The notes: generated by a model not told the origin, from the sequence alone. A stretch of DNA of 64,000 nucleotides from Leifsonia sp. ZF2019 (GCF_019924635.1 NZ_CP065037.1:3968001-4032000); one strand, 5' to 3'. Positions 18,033 through 26,729 are shown, numbered from the stretch's first letter. Numbers and translations are program-made.

Positions 18033-20069
18033 ATGAAGAAGCTACATACTGCCGGCCGCGCGTTCGCGGCAGTCGGCGCCGTGGCCGCGCTCGCGATCGG
18101 CGGCCTGGTCGCTGCGACACCAGCGTCGGCCGCCGGCAGCGACATGGTCACCGGTCCGCTCGCCATGGACTACTACGGGGCATCCAAGTACTTCGTGAAC
18201 GCCGACGGCACGAACATCACGTTCGTACCCAACGCAAACCTCGAGGCAGAGCTCGCGGCCGGGAGGATCGCGACGGACTGGACGTATCCCACGTTCGGCG
18301 GTGTCGGAACGATCTCCCGCAACGGCAAGTGCCAGGTGGGAACCGCGGGGATCAACAGGACGGCCAACTATATGGCCACGTGCGATGACACGGCCATCGC
18401 CCAGAAGTGGTTCGGAAACAACATCGACGGGAAGCTCGTGCTGACGAATCGCACGCAAGCACCCTGGGGTAAGGTCATGTGGCTCTACGACGGTGCCGTG
18501 GGCCAACAGGTCACCACCGTCAACGAAGGTGCCAAGTACGACATGGGCGCGGGTCTCGGCTTGTCGTATGCGGTGGTGGATGAGGCGTCGTTGGGGTCGC
18601 CGTTGCCGGGTGCGGAGATCACACCGGGGACGGTGTTCTCGGGTCAGGCTCAGCAGGGCACGGTCGTGTCTGTGAAGGATGCGTCGGGCAAGATCATCGG
18701 TTCGGCGACCGCCGGCGCGGACGGCACATGGTCGCTCGTGCTGGACCCGGCCCCGAAGAACGGGACCCACGTCCTGACGGTCGCCGCGCTCGGTACTGAC
18801 GGTAAGTCGACGGAGCTGGCGAATGGTTCGTACACGATGACGGCCTCCGATGAGGAGCGGGCACTGCTCTCGCCCGAGGCGGACACGGTCATCACCCCCG
18901 ACACCGTGTTCTCCGGTACCGGTCACATCGGTGACACGGTGATCATCAAGGACGCCGACGGCACCGTCGTCGGGCAGACGACCGTCGGCAACGACGGAAA
19001 GTGGTCGACGACCCTGGACGGGCTGGTCGGCAACGGTTCGAAGAACCTGGTGGTGGAGGTCACCGGCAAGGACGGTCTGACCGAGCAGCTGGCAGACAAC
19101 ACATACACGGTCGAGGGTGTCGACCTCGACCGGGCGGTCACCTCCCCGGGTGCCGGCGACGTGATCACCCCGGACACGGTCTTCACCGGCACCGGCAACA
19201 TCGGTGACACGGTGAAGATCAAGGACAAGGACGGCAACACGATCGGTTCCGCTGTCGTCGGTAACGATGGCACCTGGTCGGTCCCGATCAGCTCCCTCCC
19301 GGGCAACGGTGACACCACCCTGACCATCGAGGTCACGGACAAGAACGGCACCACCGAGACCCTCGCCGAGAACACGTATGTGGTCGAGGGTGTCGACCTG
19401 GACCGGGCCGTCACCTCCCCGGGTGCGGGCGAGACGATCACCCCCGACACGGTCTTCACCGGCACCGGGAACATCGGTGACACCATCACGATCAAGGACA
19501 AGGACGGCAACATCCTCGGTCAGACCACTGTCGGTAACGACGGCACCTGGTCCACCACCCTGAACCCGGCCCCGACCAACGGTGACACCAGCCTGGTCAT
19601 CGAGGTCACCGGGAAGAACGGTGAGACCGAGACCATCGCGGACGAGAGCTACGAGATGGAAGGGTCGACCACGAAGTTCGAGGTGACCTCCCCGAACCTG
19701 TCCGAGTCCAACAGCATCAAGGGCGACACCGTGTTCACCGGAAAGGGCGAGCCCGGCACCACCGTGGTCCTCACCGACCATGCCCAGAACGTGGTCGGCG
19801 AGGCCCTCGTCGACGACCACGGCAACTGGTCCATCCCCGTCGGCAGCCTCCCCCAGGGTCCGAACAACCTGACCATCACCCACACCGCCCCCGGTGCCGA
19901 CCCGGTCGTCACCGACCTCGGACCGGTCGTGAAGGTCATGGACGACGGCGAGCAGTCCACCCCGCTGATGGACCCGGCCATCGCCGGCGGAGCCGCACTC
20001 GCGCTGCTCGCCGCCGCCGGAACGTTCCTCACGTTCCGCCGCCGCAAGGCCACCACGGCCCAGCGGTAG
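18033..20069 (+). CDS. Secreted Ig-repeat surface protein with C-terminal membrane anchor
   Basis: The 678-aa protein has a signal peptide cleaved after TPASAA (near residue 34). A ~150-residue N-terminal domain follows (NADGTNITFVPN, GKCQVGTAGINRTANYMATC with a likely disulfide). Five bacterial Ig-like repeats then span residues ~185-635. Two central repeats are nearly identical in DNA with a 273-bp (91-aa) period starting at 19113 and 19386 (GVDLDRAVTSPGAG, TPDTVFTGTGNIGDT). The C-terminus has one transmembrane helix and RRRK tail, like a sorting signal, but no LPxTG or LAxTG. Probably an adhesin-like wall or membrane protein, flanked by two related GntR regulators. Confidence 0.85.
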   Translation: MKKLHTAGRAFAAVGAVAALAIGGLVAATPASAAGSDMVTGPLAMDYYGASKYFVNADGTNITFVPNANLEAELAAGRIATDWTYPTFGGVGTISRNGKCQVGTAGINRTANYMATCDDTAIAQKWFGNNIDGKLVLTNRTQAPWGKVMWLYDGAVGQQVTTVNEGAKYDMGAGLGLSYAVVDEASLGSPLPGAEITPGTVFSGQAQQGTVVSVKDASGKIIGSATAGADGTWSLVLDPAPKNGTHVLTVAALGTDGKSTELANGSYTMTASDEERALLSPEADTVITPDTVFSGTGHIGDTVIIKDADGTVVGQTTVGNDGKWSTTLDGLVGNGSKNLVVEVTGKDGLTEQLADNTYTVEGVDLDRAVTSPGAGDVITPDTVFTGTGNIGDTVKIKDKDGNTIGSAVVGNDGTWSVPISSLPGNGDTTLTIEVTDKNGTTETLAENTYVVEGVDLDRAVTSPGAGETITPDTVFTGTGNIGDTITIKDKDGNILGQTTVGNDGTWSTTLNPAPTNGDTSLVIEVTGKNGETETIADESYEMEGSTTKFEVTSPNLSESNSIKGDTVFTGKGEPGTTVVLTDHAQNVVGEALVDDHGNWSIPVGSLPQGPNNLTITHTAPGADPVVTDLGPVVKVMDDGEQSTPLMDPAIAGGAALALLAAAGTFLTFRRRKATTAQR

Positions 20070-20096
20070 CCCAGACGGGTACCCGAACACCCGCCC

Positions 20097-20135
20097 GTGG
20101 TGGGCGGATGCCTCCCCCGGACATCCGCCCACCAC
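20097..20135 (+). terminator. Terminator hairpin after surface-protein gene
   Basis: A perfect 14-bp stem, GTGGTGGGCGGATG at 20097-20110 and its complement at 20122-20135, with an 11-nt C-rich loop, begins 27 nt after the stop codon. No U-tract follows, as is usual in high-GC genomes. It is the first of a run of hairpins. Confidence 0.75.
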
Positions 20136-20175
20136 CCTGACCCGCGCGTTTCCGACCACTCGATCGGATCGTGCA

Positions 20176-20209
20176 GCTGCCGCCGAGCTTCGGGTTGCTC
20201 GGCGGCAGC
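20176..20209. promoter_or_regulatory. Second hairpin upstream of GntR gene
   Basis: GCTGCCGCCGAGC (20176-20188) pairs perfectly with 20197-20209 over an 8-nt loop. It may be a second terminator or part of the GntR leader. Confidence 0.55.
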
Positions 20210-20248
20210 ACCCCCGGAGCGCCCAGTGGAATGGGCGCGCTCCACCCC

Positions 20249-20284
20249 GATGGCCGCACCAGCCCCACCGCCGGTGCGGCCATC
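20249..20284. promoter_or_regulatory. Third perfect hairpin, 35 nt before GntR start
   Basis: GATGGCCGCACC (20249-20260) pairs with 20273-20284, loop 12 nt. An imperfect hairpin (GAGCGCCCA...TGGGCGCGCTC, near 20217-20243) lies just before it. Lying 34 nt upstream of the GntR start, it could be an attenuator or operator. Confidence 0.5.
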
Positions 20285-20318
20285 CTTCCGTACTGCCGCC
20301 GTCGAAAACTGGAGGACC

Positions 20319-20987
20319 ATGCCCGCACCACGCAAACTCGACCGGGTCACGATCGAACGCGCATTACTCAAAGATGTCGTCCGGGATCGCCTGCGCGACG
20401 CCATCATGGACGGAACCTTCGAGGCCGGAGAGATCCTCCGCGACGCCGATCTCGTCGAGTGGTTCGGCGTCTCGCGCACGCCTGTCCGCGACGCCATCAA
20501 CGACCTCACCCGCATCGGCCTGATCGATACCGCCCCCAACCGGTACACGCGCGTGGCCCAGCGCAGGAAGTCCGACATCGCCCCCGCGCTGCGCGCGCTG
20601 TCCATCCTCCACGGAGGCTCTGCACTCCTCACCGTCCCGTCCGTCGACGACGACGACCGTGCGACGCTTCATCACGCCAGCACCGATCTGGCGAGTGCGC
20701 TCTCGGCCTCTGACAGCGAGGCCACCGCGCGCGCCTTCATCCAGCTCTTCGACTCCCTGCTGCGGTTCACCCCGAACCAGATCTTCCGAGATCGCGTCGC
20801 GGACGCGGTCGACGGCCTCTACTTCCGTGTTCCCTTGAACCAGGCGGTGCAGTCGCTCGCCGCCGCGCGACGCAACGCCCTCTCCGACGCGAACGATGCG
20901 TTCGCCGCGGCCCTCGCCGATCACGACGGACAACGCGCGCGCGACGCGGTCGAAGCCATGCACGCCGCACTGCTTCCGGAACGCTGA
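20319..20987 (+). CDS. GntR family regulator, paralog of 16831-17511
   Basis: The 222-aa protein has the same plan as the paralog at 16831: winged helix (ALLKDVVRDRLRDAIMDGTF, FGVSRTPVRDAINDLTRIGL) and a diverged helical effector domain (residues ~85-220). GGAGG ends 3 nt before ATG 20319, a tight spacing. It follows the surface-protein gene across 250 bp of hairpin-rich DNA. The conserved DNA-binding part and diverged effector part suggest both paralogs read similar operators but different signals. Confidence 0.87.
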   Translation: MPAPRKLDRVTIERALLKDVVRDRLRDAIMDGTFEAGEILRDADLVEWFGVSRTPVRDAINDLTRIGLIDTAPNRYTRVAQRRKSDIAPALRALSILHGGSALLTVPSVDDDDRATLHHASTDLASALSASDSEATARAFIQLFDSLLRFTPNQIFRDRVADAVDGLYFRVPLNQAVQSLAAARRNALSDANDAFAAALADHDGQRARDAVEAMHAALLPER

Positions 20988-21054
20988 CCGGGCATCGACC
21001 GGCACACGGCTACACGGATCGCGCAGACGGGCCGACGTCACCGGCTGGCGGCCG

Positions 21055-22215
21055 TCAGAGCCGCCCGGTTCCCTCCCACAGTCGCGCCAGCTTCAGCGTG
21101 AGGTGCAGGGCGCTGCGCAGGAGGCCGTCGTCCAACGCCCTGCGCACCGAGGCGGGCATGTTGTCGAGGCGGTAGTAGAGCGTGGTGCGGTGGATGTGGA
21201 GCCGGTCGCAGGCGAGCTGGGCATGGCCTCCCGCGTCGAGGTAGGTCTCGATCGTGTGGCGCTGCACCTCGTCGCCGTGCTCCAGGAGCTCGGCGGCGGC
21301 GGGCGAGAACACGGCGAGCGAGGAGCGGTCGCCCTCGACGGCGTCGAGCAGCATCCAGCCGCCCACATCGGCGACGTCGGCACGGCCGCCGAGCTCGGGG
21401 AGGCCCGCGGCGAGCCGGGCGGCGGCCACGGCCCGCGCGACGGCCACGGTCAGATCGTCGTCGTCGTGCGCGTGGGCGGCCGAACCGATGGCGCGCACCG
21501 GGAGCAGCCGGCGCACCGACTCGGAGCGCAACGCGGCATCGATCGCCTCCCCGTCGGCAGCGCGGCCGATGAAGAGGAGGCAGTGCTCCGACTCGCCGAG
21601 ATAACGGATGACCGGCGCGTGGCTCGCGGTCACGCGGCGGCCGAACGCGGCGCGCTCGAGCGGGGCTGCCTCCCCGTCGTGGAGCACGGCCCGCACGACC
21701 GTCTGAGGGCCGCGTGCGATCAGCCGACGGCCGACCGCTTCGGCGAACGCCTGCCGACGCACGACCGGGTCGGCATCGAGGAGCCGCATCAGCGATCCAT
21801 CGCTGCGCTCGCGCGAGTGGGTGCCCGGCTCGGGCAGCAGCGCGCGCCGCGCCAGCTCGACGGCGGCGTTCACGCTCGCCAGATCGGTGCCGCTGAGCGC
21901 GGGGAGGCCGCCGACGATGAGCCAGAGCACCCCGAGCAGCCGCTCCCCGTCCCGGATCGGGACCGCGAGGCGCTGCCTGCCGCCGAACGCGTCGAGGTCG
22001 ATCGTGATCGGCTGCTGCAGGGTGTCCAGCCGCAGGGTCTCGAGATAGCGGCGCGCCTCCACCGGCGTCTCGCGCCGCAGCAGGCTCTCCATGCGCAAGC
22101 TGTCGATCTCGTCCCCCTGCGCGCTGACGGCGAGCGGACGGTAGTCGGTGTCGTTGACGACGACGGAGCGGCGGAGGCTCCGGGCCAGCTCGTCCACGAT
22201 GTCCTGGAGGTTCAT
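21055..22215 (-). CDS. PucR family transcriptional regulator
   Basis: From ATG 22215 the protein is 386 aa. A GAF-like sensor part (residues ~20-120, RLAVPIRDGERLLGVLWLIVGGL) leads to a middle domain. The C-terminal PucR helix-turn-helix follows (HTIETYLDAGGHAQLACDRL, HIHRTTLYYRLDNM). PucR proteins activate catabolic genes such as purine or amino-acid breakdown. An ATG at 22275 could add 20 residues. Divergent to a TetR gene; the gap holds a direct repeat that may be its site. Confidence 0.85.
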   Translation of the reverse strand: MNLQDIVDELARSLRRSVVVNDTDYRPLAVSAQGDEIDSLRMESLLRRETPVEARRYLETLRLDTLQQPITIDLDAFGGRQRLAVPIRDGERLLGVLWLIVGGLPALSGTDLASVNAAVELARRALLPEPGTHSRERSDGSLMRLLDADPVVRRQAFAEAVGRRLIARGPQTVVRAVLHDGEAAPLERAAFGRRVTASHAPVIRYLGESEHCLLFIGRAADGEAIDAALRSESVRRLLPVRAIGSAAHAHDDDDLTVAVARAVAAARLAAGLPELGGRADVADVGGWMLLDAVEGDRSSLAVFSPAAAELLEHGDEVQRHTIETYLDAGGHAQLACDRLHIHRTTLYYRLDNMPASVRRALDDGLLRSALHLTLKLARLWEGTGRL

Positions 22216-22245
22216 GCGCGGGTGCCGACGGCGCTCGGGGTCATG

Positions 22246-22278
22246 GGTTCCATCATTGTGTAATGGCGGTTCCATAAT
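22246..22278. promoter_or_regulatory. Direct repeat in PucR/TetR divergent gap
   Basis: GGTTCCATCAT (22246-22256) and GGTTCCATAAT (22268-22278) are 22 bp apart, two helical turns, on the same face of DNA. They cover the likely leader and promoter of the leftward PucR gene, suggesting an activator or repressor pair of sites. Confidence 0.45.
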
Positions 22279-22329
22279 CAAGTCGCCGCCCGTGCGGAGC
22301 ACCCCGCCGGCCGGTGCTATGGTGCCGAG

Positions 22330-22890
22330 ATGGCCCGCCGACGCGAATTCGATGAACACGCGCTCCTCGAGACGGCCACCGACGTGTTCTGGAGCCGCGG
22401 CTACGCGGCCACGTCGCTGAGCGACATCGCCCAGGCCAGCGGCGTCGGAACCAGCAGCATCTACGCCGCCTACGGCAGCAAGTGGGGGCTCTTCCTGGCC
22501 GCGTTCGAGCGATACTGCGCGGGACGTGTCGCGCTCGTGCGCGCCGCGGTCGCCGTGGGCGACGGCAGCCGCCGCGACATCGCCGAACGCATGCTTGCGG
22601 CGATCATCGACGACTGCGCCGGCCAACCCGATCGGCGCGGCTGCCTCATGCTCAACAGCATCGGCGAGCTCGCCTCCGAGCATCCCGAGGTCGCGCGCAT
22701 CGGTGGTGAGACCACCGGCGCGATGGAGCGCGCCGTGCGCGAGCGCCTCCCCGAGGACGCCGGCGCCGACACGCTCGCCGCGCACCTCGTCGCGCTGTCG
22801 CAGGGACTCATCCAGATGAGCAGGCTCGGAGTCAGCGAGCGGCGCCTCCACGCCACTGCCCGCGCCGCCGTCGCCGCGCTGCCCGCCTGA
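22330..22890 (+). CDS. TetR family transcriptional repressor
   Basis: The 186-aa protein has a TetR N-terminal helix-turn-helix (residues ~8-55: LLETATDVFWSRGYAATSLS, DIAQASGVGTSSIYAAYGSK) and a helical ligand-binding part resembling the TetR_C_16/AcrR-like type (CLMLNSIGELASEHPEVA). TATGGT at 22318-22323 lies 6 nt before the ATG with no Shine-Dalgarno, indicating a leaderless mRNA. The bicupin gene 137 nt downstream on the same strand is a possible target or operon partner. Confidence 0.88.
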   Translation: MARRREFDEHALLETATDVFWSRGYAATSLSDIAQASGVGTSSIYAAYGSKWGLFLAAFERYCAGRVALVRAAVAVGDGSRRDIAERMLAAIIDDCAGQPDRRGCLMLNSIGELASEHPEVARIGGETTGAMERAVRERLPEDAGADTLAAHLVALSQGLIQMSRLGVSERRLHATARAAVAALPA

Positions 22891-23027
22891 GGCGCGCCGC
22901 CGCTTTCGACAGATGTCGAGGTGGGATGCGACGAGCGGGACTGCCCCGCACCCCTCCCCACGGCCTACGCTCCTGACCGTACGCAGAATGCCAGAGCCCG
23001 GACCGCATCCGGGAGACAGGGGTCGCC

Positions 23028-24062
23028 ATGTCGGAGTCCAGGCACGTCGCGCAGCTGATCGGCGGCGAGAACGTCTTCGAGAACGAGTTCGGCAGCATCA
23101 CCCAGGTCACCTCGACCTCGCTGCCCATCCTCACCGGGATGTCCGTCAAGCGGATCACGCTCGCCCCCGGCGCCCTGCGCGAGCCCCAGTGGAACGTCAA
23201 CGCCAACCAGATCGCCTACGTCGTCGCCGGCACCGTGCTGATCTCCACCCTCGGCGACGGTGACACGTTCTCGTCGTTCGTCGTGCAGACGGGCCAGATG
23301 TACCACGTCGAGTCGGGCGCGGTCTACCACATCGAGAACGTCGGCGACGGGGAGGCGGAGATCATCGCCGCCCTGCGCACCGACCGCCCGCAGCACTTCT
23401 CCCTGCAGGACAGTGTCAGCGCCATGACGAACGCCGTGCTCGGCAACACCTACGGCCTCCCCTCCGACGCGTTCGCCGCCTTCGACCGCCAGCACTCCTC
23501 CCAGATCGTGCACCGCGACGGACCCGCCCGCATCCCGGACACCGCCGGCCTCCCCAACGCCCGCCTTTTCGATATGGAAGGCCAGCACGCCCCCCTCTCG
23601 TACGCGTGGGGCCAAGCCCGCCTCGCCCGCAAGCAGTTCTGGGCAGCCCTCGACGACCTCTCCATGTACGAGCTGCAGATCGGCGGCACCGGCATGCGCG
23701 AACCCCACTGGCACCCCGTGACCGGCGAGCTCGGCTACGTCCAGAGCGGCCACGCCCGCATGACCGTCCTCGACCCCGACGGCTCCCTCGACACCTACGA
23801 GCTCCACCCCGGCGAGGCCTACTTCGTCCCCCGCGCCTACCCCCACCACATCGAAGCACTCACCGAAGAAGGCATCCGCTTCCTCATCTTCTTCGACCAG
23901 CCCACCCCCGGCGACGTCGGCTACCGCGCGACCGCGTCCGCCTTCTCGCGCGAGGTGCTCTCGGCGGCGTTCAAGGTGCCGGAACGGGATCTCCCGACGT
24001 TCCCGTTCACGCCGGTGGACCCGCTGATCGTGGAGCGGGTGAACGGGCGGGACGGGGTGTGA
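23028..24062 (+). CDS. Bicupin, oxalate-decarboxylase-like, N-terminal metal site degenerate
   Basis: The 344-aa protein has two cupin barrels. The C-terminal one keeps a metal site: REPHWHPVTGELGYVQ (HxH, Glu) and YPHHIEA. In the N-terminal one the same position reads REPQWNVNANQIAYV, so the HxH and Glu are replaced. True bicupin oxalate decarboxylases keep metal at both sites, so this may be a one-site enzyme or a binding protein. Cytosolic, no signal peptide. Its 3' end overlaps a convergent gene by 56 nt. Confidence 0.85.
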   Translation: MSESRHVAQLIGGENVFENEFGSITQVTSTSLPILTGMSVKRITLAPGALREPQWNVNANQIAYVVAGTVLISTLGDGDTFSSFVVQTGQMYHVESGAVYHIENVGDGEAEIIAALRTDRPQHFSLQDSVSAMTNAVLGNTYGLPSDAFAAFDRQHSSQIVHRDGPARIPDTAGLPNARLFDMEGQHAPLSYAWGQARLARKQFWAALDDLSMYELQIGGTGMREPHWHPVTGELGYVQSGHARMTVLDPDGSLDTYELHPGEAYFVPRAYPHHIEALTEEGIRFLIFFDQPTPGDVGYRATASAFSREVLSAAFKVPERDLPTFPFTPVDPLIVERVNGRDGV

Positions 24063-24402
24063 GGGGGCTCGGAGTCGGCGCCGGTCCGGACCGGGGGAAG
24101 CGATCGCCGATCTCGTAGGAGTCGAAGGTGGCGTGGTCGACGATCACCTCCCGGTCACCTCGACCAGTTCGGATGCGAAGGAGAAAGGTCTCGGGCGTGA
24201 CGACAAACCCGCCGAGGCCCGTACCGCGGAAGGCCAGAACGGTCTCTCCATGCTCCGCACTACGACGTTTGCCGACGATACGGCCATACACCGACTCCGT
24301 GTCGAGAAGTCGACGTCGCGAGCGTTCCATCCGCCAGATCGCAAAGCCGCCGATGAGGCCCGCAGTTACAAGAGTCGTGACGAGGACGAGGACGCTCACC
24401 AT
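24007..24402 (-). CDS. 131-aa single-pass membrane protein
   Basis: From ATG 24402 the protein begins with one transmembrane helix (VSVLVLVTTLVTAGLIGGFAIW), then a basic stretch and a ~60-residue beta-rich domain (VYGRIVGKRR, LRIRTGRGDREVIVDHATF), and ends in a Pro-rich tail. The layout resembles DUF2500-like small membrane proteins, with low certainty. The tail is encoded across the 3' end of the convergent bicupin gene. It is the last gene of the minus-strand run after the orphan RHS cassette, 4 nt after the 98-aa membrane protein, so the two are probably co-transcribed. Confidence 0.6.
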   Translation of the reverse strand: MVSVLVLVTTLVTAGLIGGFAIWRMERSRRRLLDTESVYGRIVGKRRSAEHGETVLAFRGTGLGGFVVTPETFLLRIRTGRGDREVIVDHATFDSYEIGDRFPRSGPAPTPSPLTPRPARSPAPRSAGPPA

Positions 24403-24406
24403 CACA

Positions 24407-24703
24407 TCACCTGCTCGGCGGCCCAGCGGGGCCAAAAGTCCAGTCGAGACCAGCCCCGATGCAGCATCCGAAGATCGACGCCACCCCGACCGCGTTTTCA
24501 GGACGCCAACCGAGAAACCACTCGCCCGCGAAGAAAATGATCGCGTCGACGATCCCCACCGCAACGAGGATCCGGCCAACAACGGTGCGTCGGCGTGCTC
24601 GAACGCGCCCGACGAAGCGCTGAACCCGACCCGCAACTCGGTTCACTGGGCTTCGCTTGGAATCCTCCCGCTCAGCATCCTCACCCCCTGTCGGATCGCT
24701 CAT
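24407..24703 (-). CDS. 98-aa two-helix membrane protein
   Basis: The start at 24703 has GTGAGGAG 5 nt upstream. The first 40 residues are charged and Arg-rich (NRVAGRVQRFVGRVRARRR), then two hydrophobic helices (GRILVAVGIVDAIIFFAGEWFL and AVGVASIFGCCIGAGLDWTF). No known family. It is part of the small-membrane-protein run downstream of the orphan RHS tip and may be an immunity or accessory protein; that is inference from position. Confidence 0.65.
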   Translation of the reverse strand: MSDPTGGEDAEREDSKRSPVNRVAGRVQRFVGRVRARRRTVVGRILVAVGIVDAIIFFAGEWFLGWRPENAVGVASIFGCCIGAGLDWTFGPAGPPSR

Positions 24704-24864
24704 GGATGCTCCTCACGACTTGGTTTCGCGCCCCTGCGAATAGTCTTCCGCCCCGGAGGAGCCAGCGAGCCTTCAGCGCGACGAGTTAAGTGGCGGCAGG
24801 ATCGCGTTGAAGTAGGAACTCATGTGTTTCCCCGGGGTAGTACTCCCATCATCGACGACCCGGT

Positions 24865-25098
24865 CTAGGCGATGATGGCCGCAATTACCACACCCAGTCC
24901 GATAGCAGCCCAGCCAAGACCAAGCGCGAGCATCATCCCGGGGGTCGATCGGCGGGACCCCGCTTGGCCTGCGCCGAACCTTGCCTCAATGTTTCGTCGG
25001 TTGCGGTCGGCCAGCGGTACTCGATAGACCACCGCCGCAGCCCCTCCTACGATTCCGCAGAATCCCATGACCAACATGATTACGTTGCTAATTGTCAT
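24865..25098 (-). CDS. 77-aa two-helix membrane protein, candidate immunity for orphan RHS tip
   Basis: The start at 25098 has AGGAGC 5 nt upstream, and lies only 8 nt after the stop of the orphan RHS tip. Two hydrophobic helices (TISNVIMLVMGFCGIVGGAAAVV and MMLALGLGWAAIGLGVVIAAII) bracket a basic loop (RNRRNIEARF). In polymorphic-toxin loci the gene directly after each tip normally encodes its immunity protein, so that role is suggested here. No family was recognised. GC content is lower than in flanking DNA. Confidence 0.65.
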   Translation of the reverse strand: MTISNVIMLVMGFCGIVGGAAAVVYRVPLADRNRRNIEARFGAGQAGSRRSTPGMMLALGLGWAAIGLGVVIAAIIA

Positions 25099-25106
25099 TG
25101 ATGCTC

Positions 25107-26729
25107 CTAGAAGTACCACATTATGTAGCCGGAGCAACCTGCTCCGCCTCCGGCGGTAATCCCTGAGTCAGCCGAGTCGCGACCCAACCAATCACGCGAG
25201 TAAGAGGCGTACACACCTCCGCCGTCGGCAGCCCAACATGTGAACTGGAAACCGAGGCCGTTCACGTCTCCATTCGATAGCCCCGCCGCGACCGATCCGC
25301 CAGCGCCGACCGCTGGCCCAATTCCGCCGCCGCCGTTGCCAAGTTGCACGCAAATCACGAGGCCACAGAACTGTCCACCTAGGCTTCCATGTTCGGCAAC
25401 ATAATTCGCGATGTTCTCCCAGAACTGGTTCTGTTCCTTCAGGTATTGGGAGTTCGCGCATTGACCGTTCGTGTAGGAGTTCTCGTACCACTCAGTGCCA
25501 GCCGGACACCCATGGCTGTTGCCCGCGCCGGTAGGCAAGTTGACCGACGGCACCTTGAAGTTGACGTCGTCGCGGTGGAGTGCGGAGAGCCGGTTCTGCG
25601 TGGCTGGTCCGTTGATGAGGTTCTTCGGGTTGTAGGACGTTCCGTTTCCGGAGGGGAGCGCATCGCGTCCGCCTCGGTCGTTGGCGGTCGGTGGGTCCTT
25701 CACGGCTTGCGTGGCCTGGACCGGCGGTGCACCGCAGCCCTGGAGGAGTCCGTCGTTGCCCGCGGGCTTCGACGCGCATCGGTGCCCGTCCGGGTCCCAG
25801 AACGTGGTCGGGTTGTTCCACGCGTACTGATACCGCGCCAACGACTTCGGCTGGACCAGCAGCCCCCGCCAGGTGTCCGGACTCGTCCACGTCCCCGTGC
25901 CCACGTCATACGACCGCGCGAACGTGTGCATCAGACCCTGCGTCGCATCCTGCACATGCCCGGTGTAACCCACGGGCGCGTCCCACCCGTCCGTCTCGAA
26001 CGCCTGACCACCCCAATCGTCATACGACACCAATTGGGTGACCGACCCGCCGGTCACGCCCGCGATCGTCGTCCCCAGGCCGTCCAGCAGGTCCCAGGTC
26101 GCCTCACCAGATGCCGTGACATGCTCCGCCAGCGCACCCGCAGCATCCCGCACCACCGTCGTGGTGCCCTGCGTCGAACTCGTCGACTGCACGAGAGAAG
26201 TCCCGTCGAACACGTTCGCGGTCGTGACGGACCCGTACTTCGTCTGATCCGTCGAGGACGCCTGCCGGCCCAGCCCGTCATACGCATACGACGTCGACCG
26301 GCCGTCGCGGCTCACCTGCGTCGCCTGCCCCGACGCGTTATACGACAACGACGAACCCACACCCGCCACCGACTGCGACACCCGGTTGCCGGCACGATCA
26401 TACGAATACGACGCCACCCCACCAGACACCCCACGACCCGCACCCGACGTATTCGACCGGGTCAACTGGTTCGCGTCGTTGAACACGGCGGACAGGGAGA
26501 AGTTCCCGTCCGCAGCACCCGTGCGCGTCCACCCGATCCGGTTGCCCGCCGGGTCATACGCATACGTGTTCTTCTCACCCGACGACACGGTCGAGGAGGC
26601 CAGACGGTCCACACCGTCATACCCGTAACTCGTGGAGGTGACCTTCGCCTTCGTCGGCGGGGTCACCGCCGACGGCACACCAGGAACCGGCGACGACGAC
26701 TGCCCCGCACCACTCGAATAAGGAGCCGC
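25107..26729 (-). pseudogene. Orphan RHS C-terminal cassette lacking a proper start
   Basis: This frame is open from the TGA stop of the TM2 gene (26730-26732) to TAG at 25107. Residues before ~320 are almost identical to the C-terminal part of the full RHS protein: YD repeats, the RHS core (VGYTGHVQDATQGLMHTFAR) and DPDGHR. The tip (~220 aa, 25107-25769) is different: Gly-rich with CPAGTEWYENSYTNGQC and ending GGGAGCSGYIMWYF. There is no ATG with a ribosome site; the first GTG (26678) has none either. It is best read as a silent alternative tip awaiting recombination into the main RHS gene. Confidence 0.85.
25770..26711 (-). repeat. 942-bp direct repeat, orphan copy
   Basis: This copy pairs with 27936-28877 at a constant offset of 2166 bp with no gaps. 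By eye I count about eight mismatches; at least two change the protein (Thr/Val and Thr/Ser). It encodes the RHS core and adjoining YD repeats. Confidence 0.95.

Noticed and set aside
18042..20159. A 705-codon minus-strand frame opposite the surface protein
   Set aside because: It is an antisense shadow of the repeated Ig units; the plus-strand frame has a signal peptide, folded repeats and an anchor.
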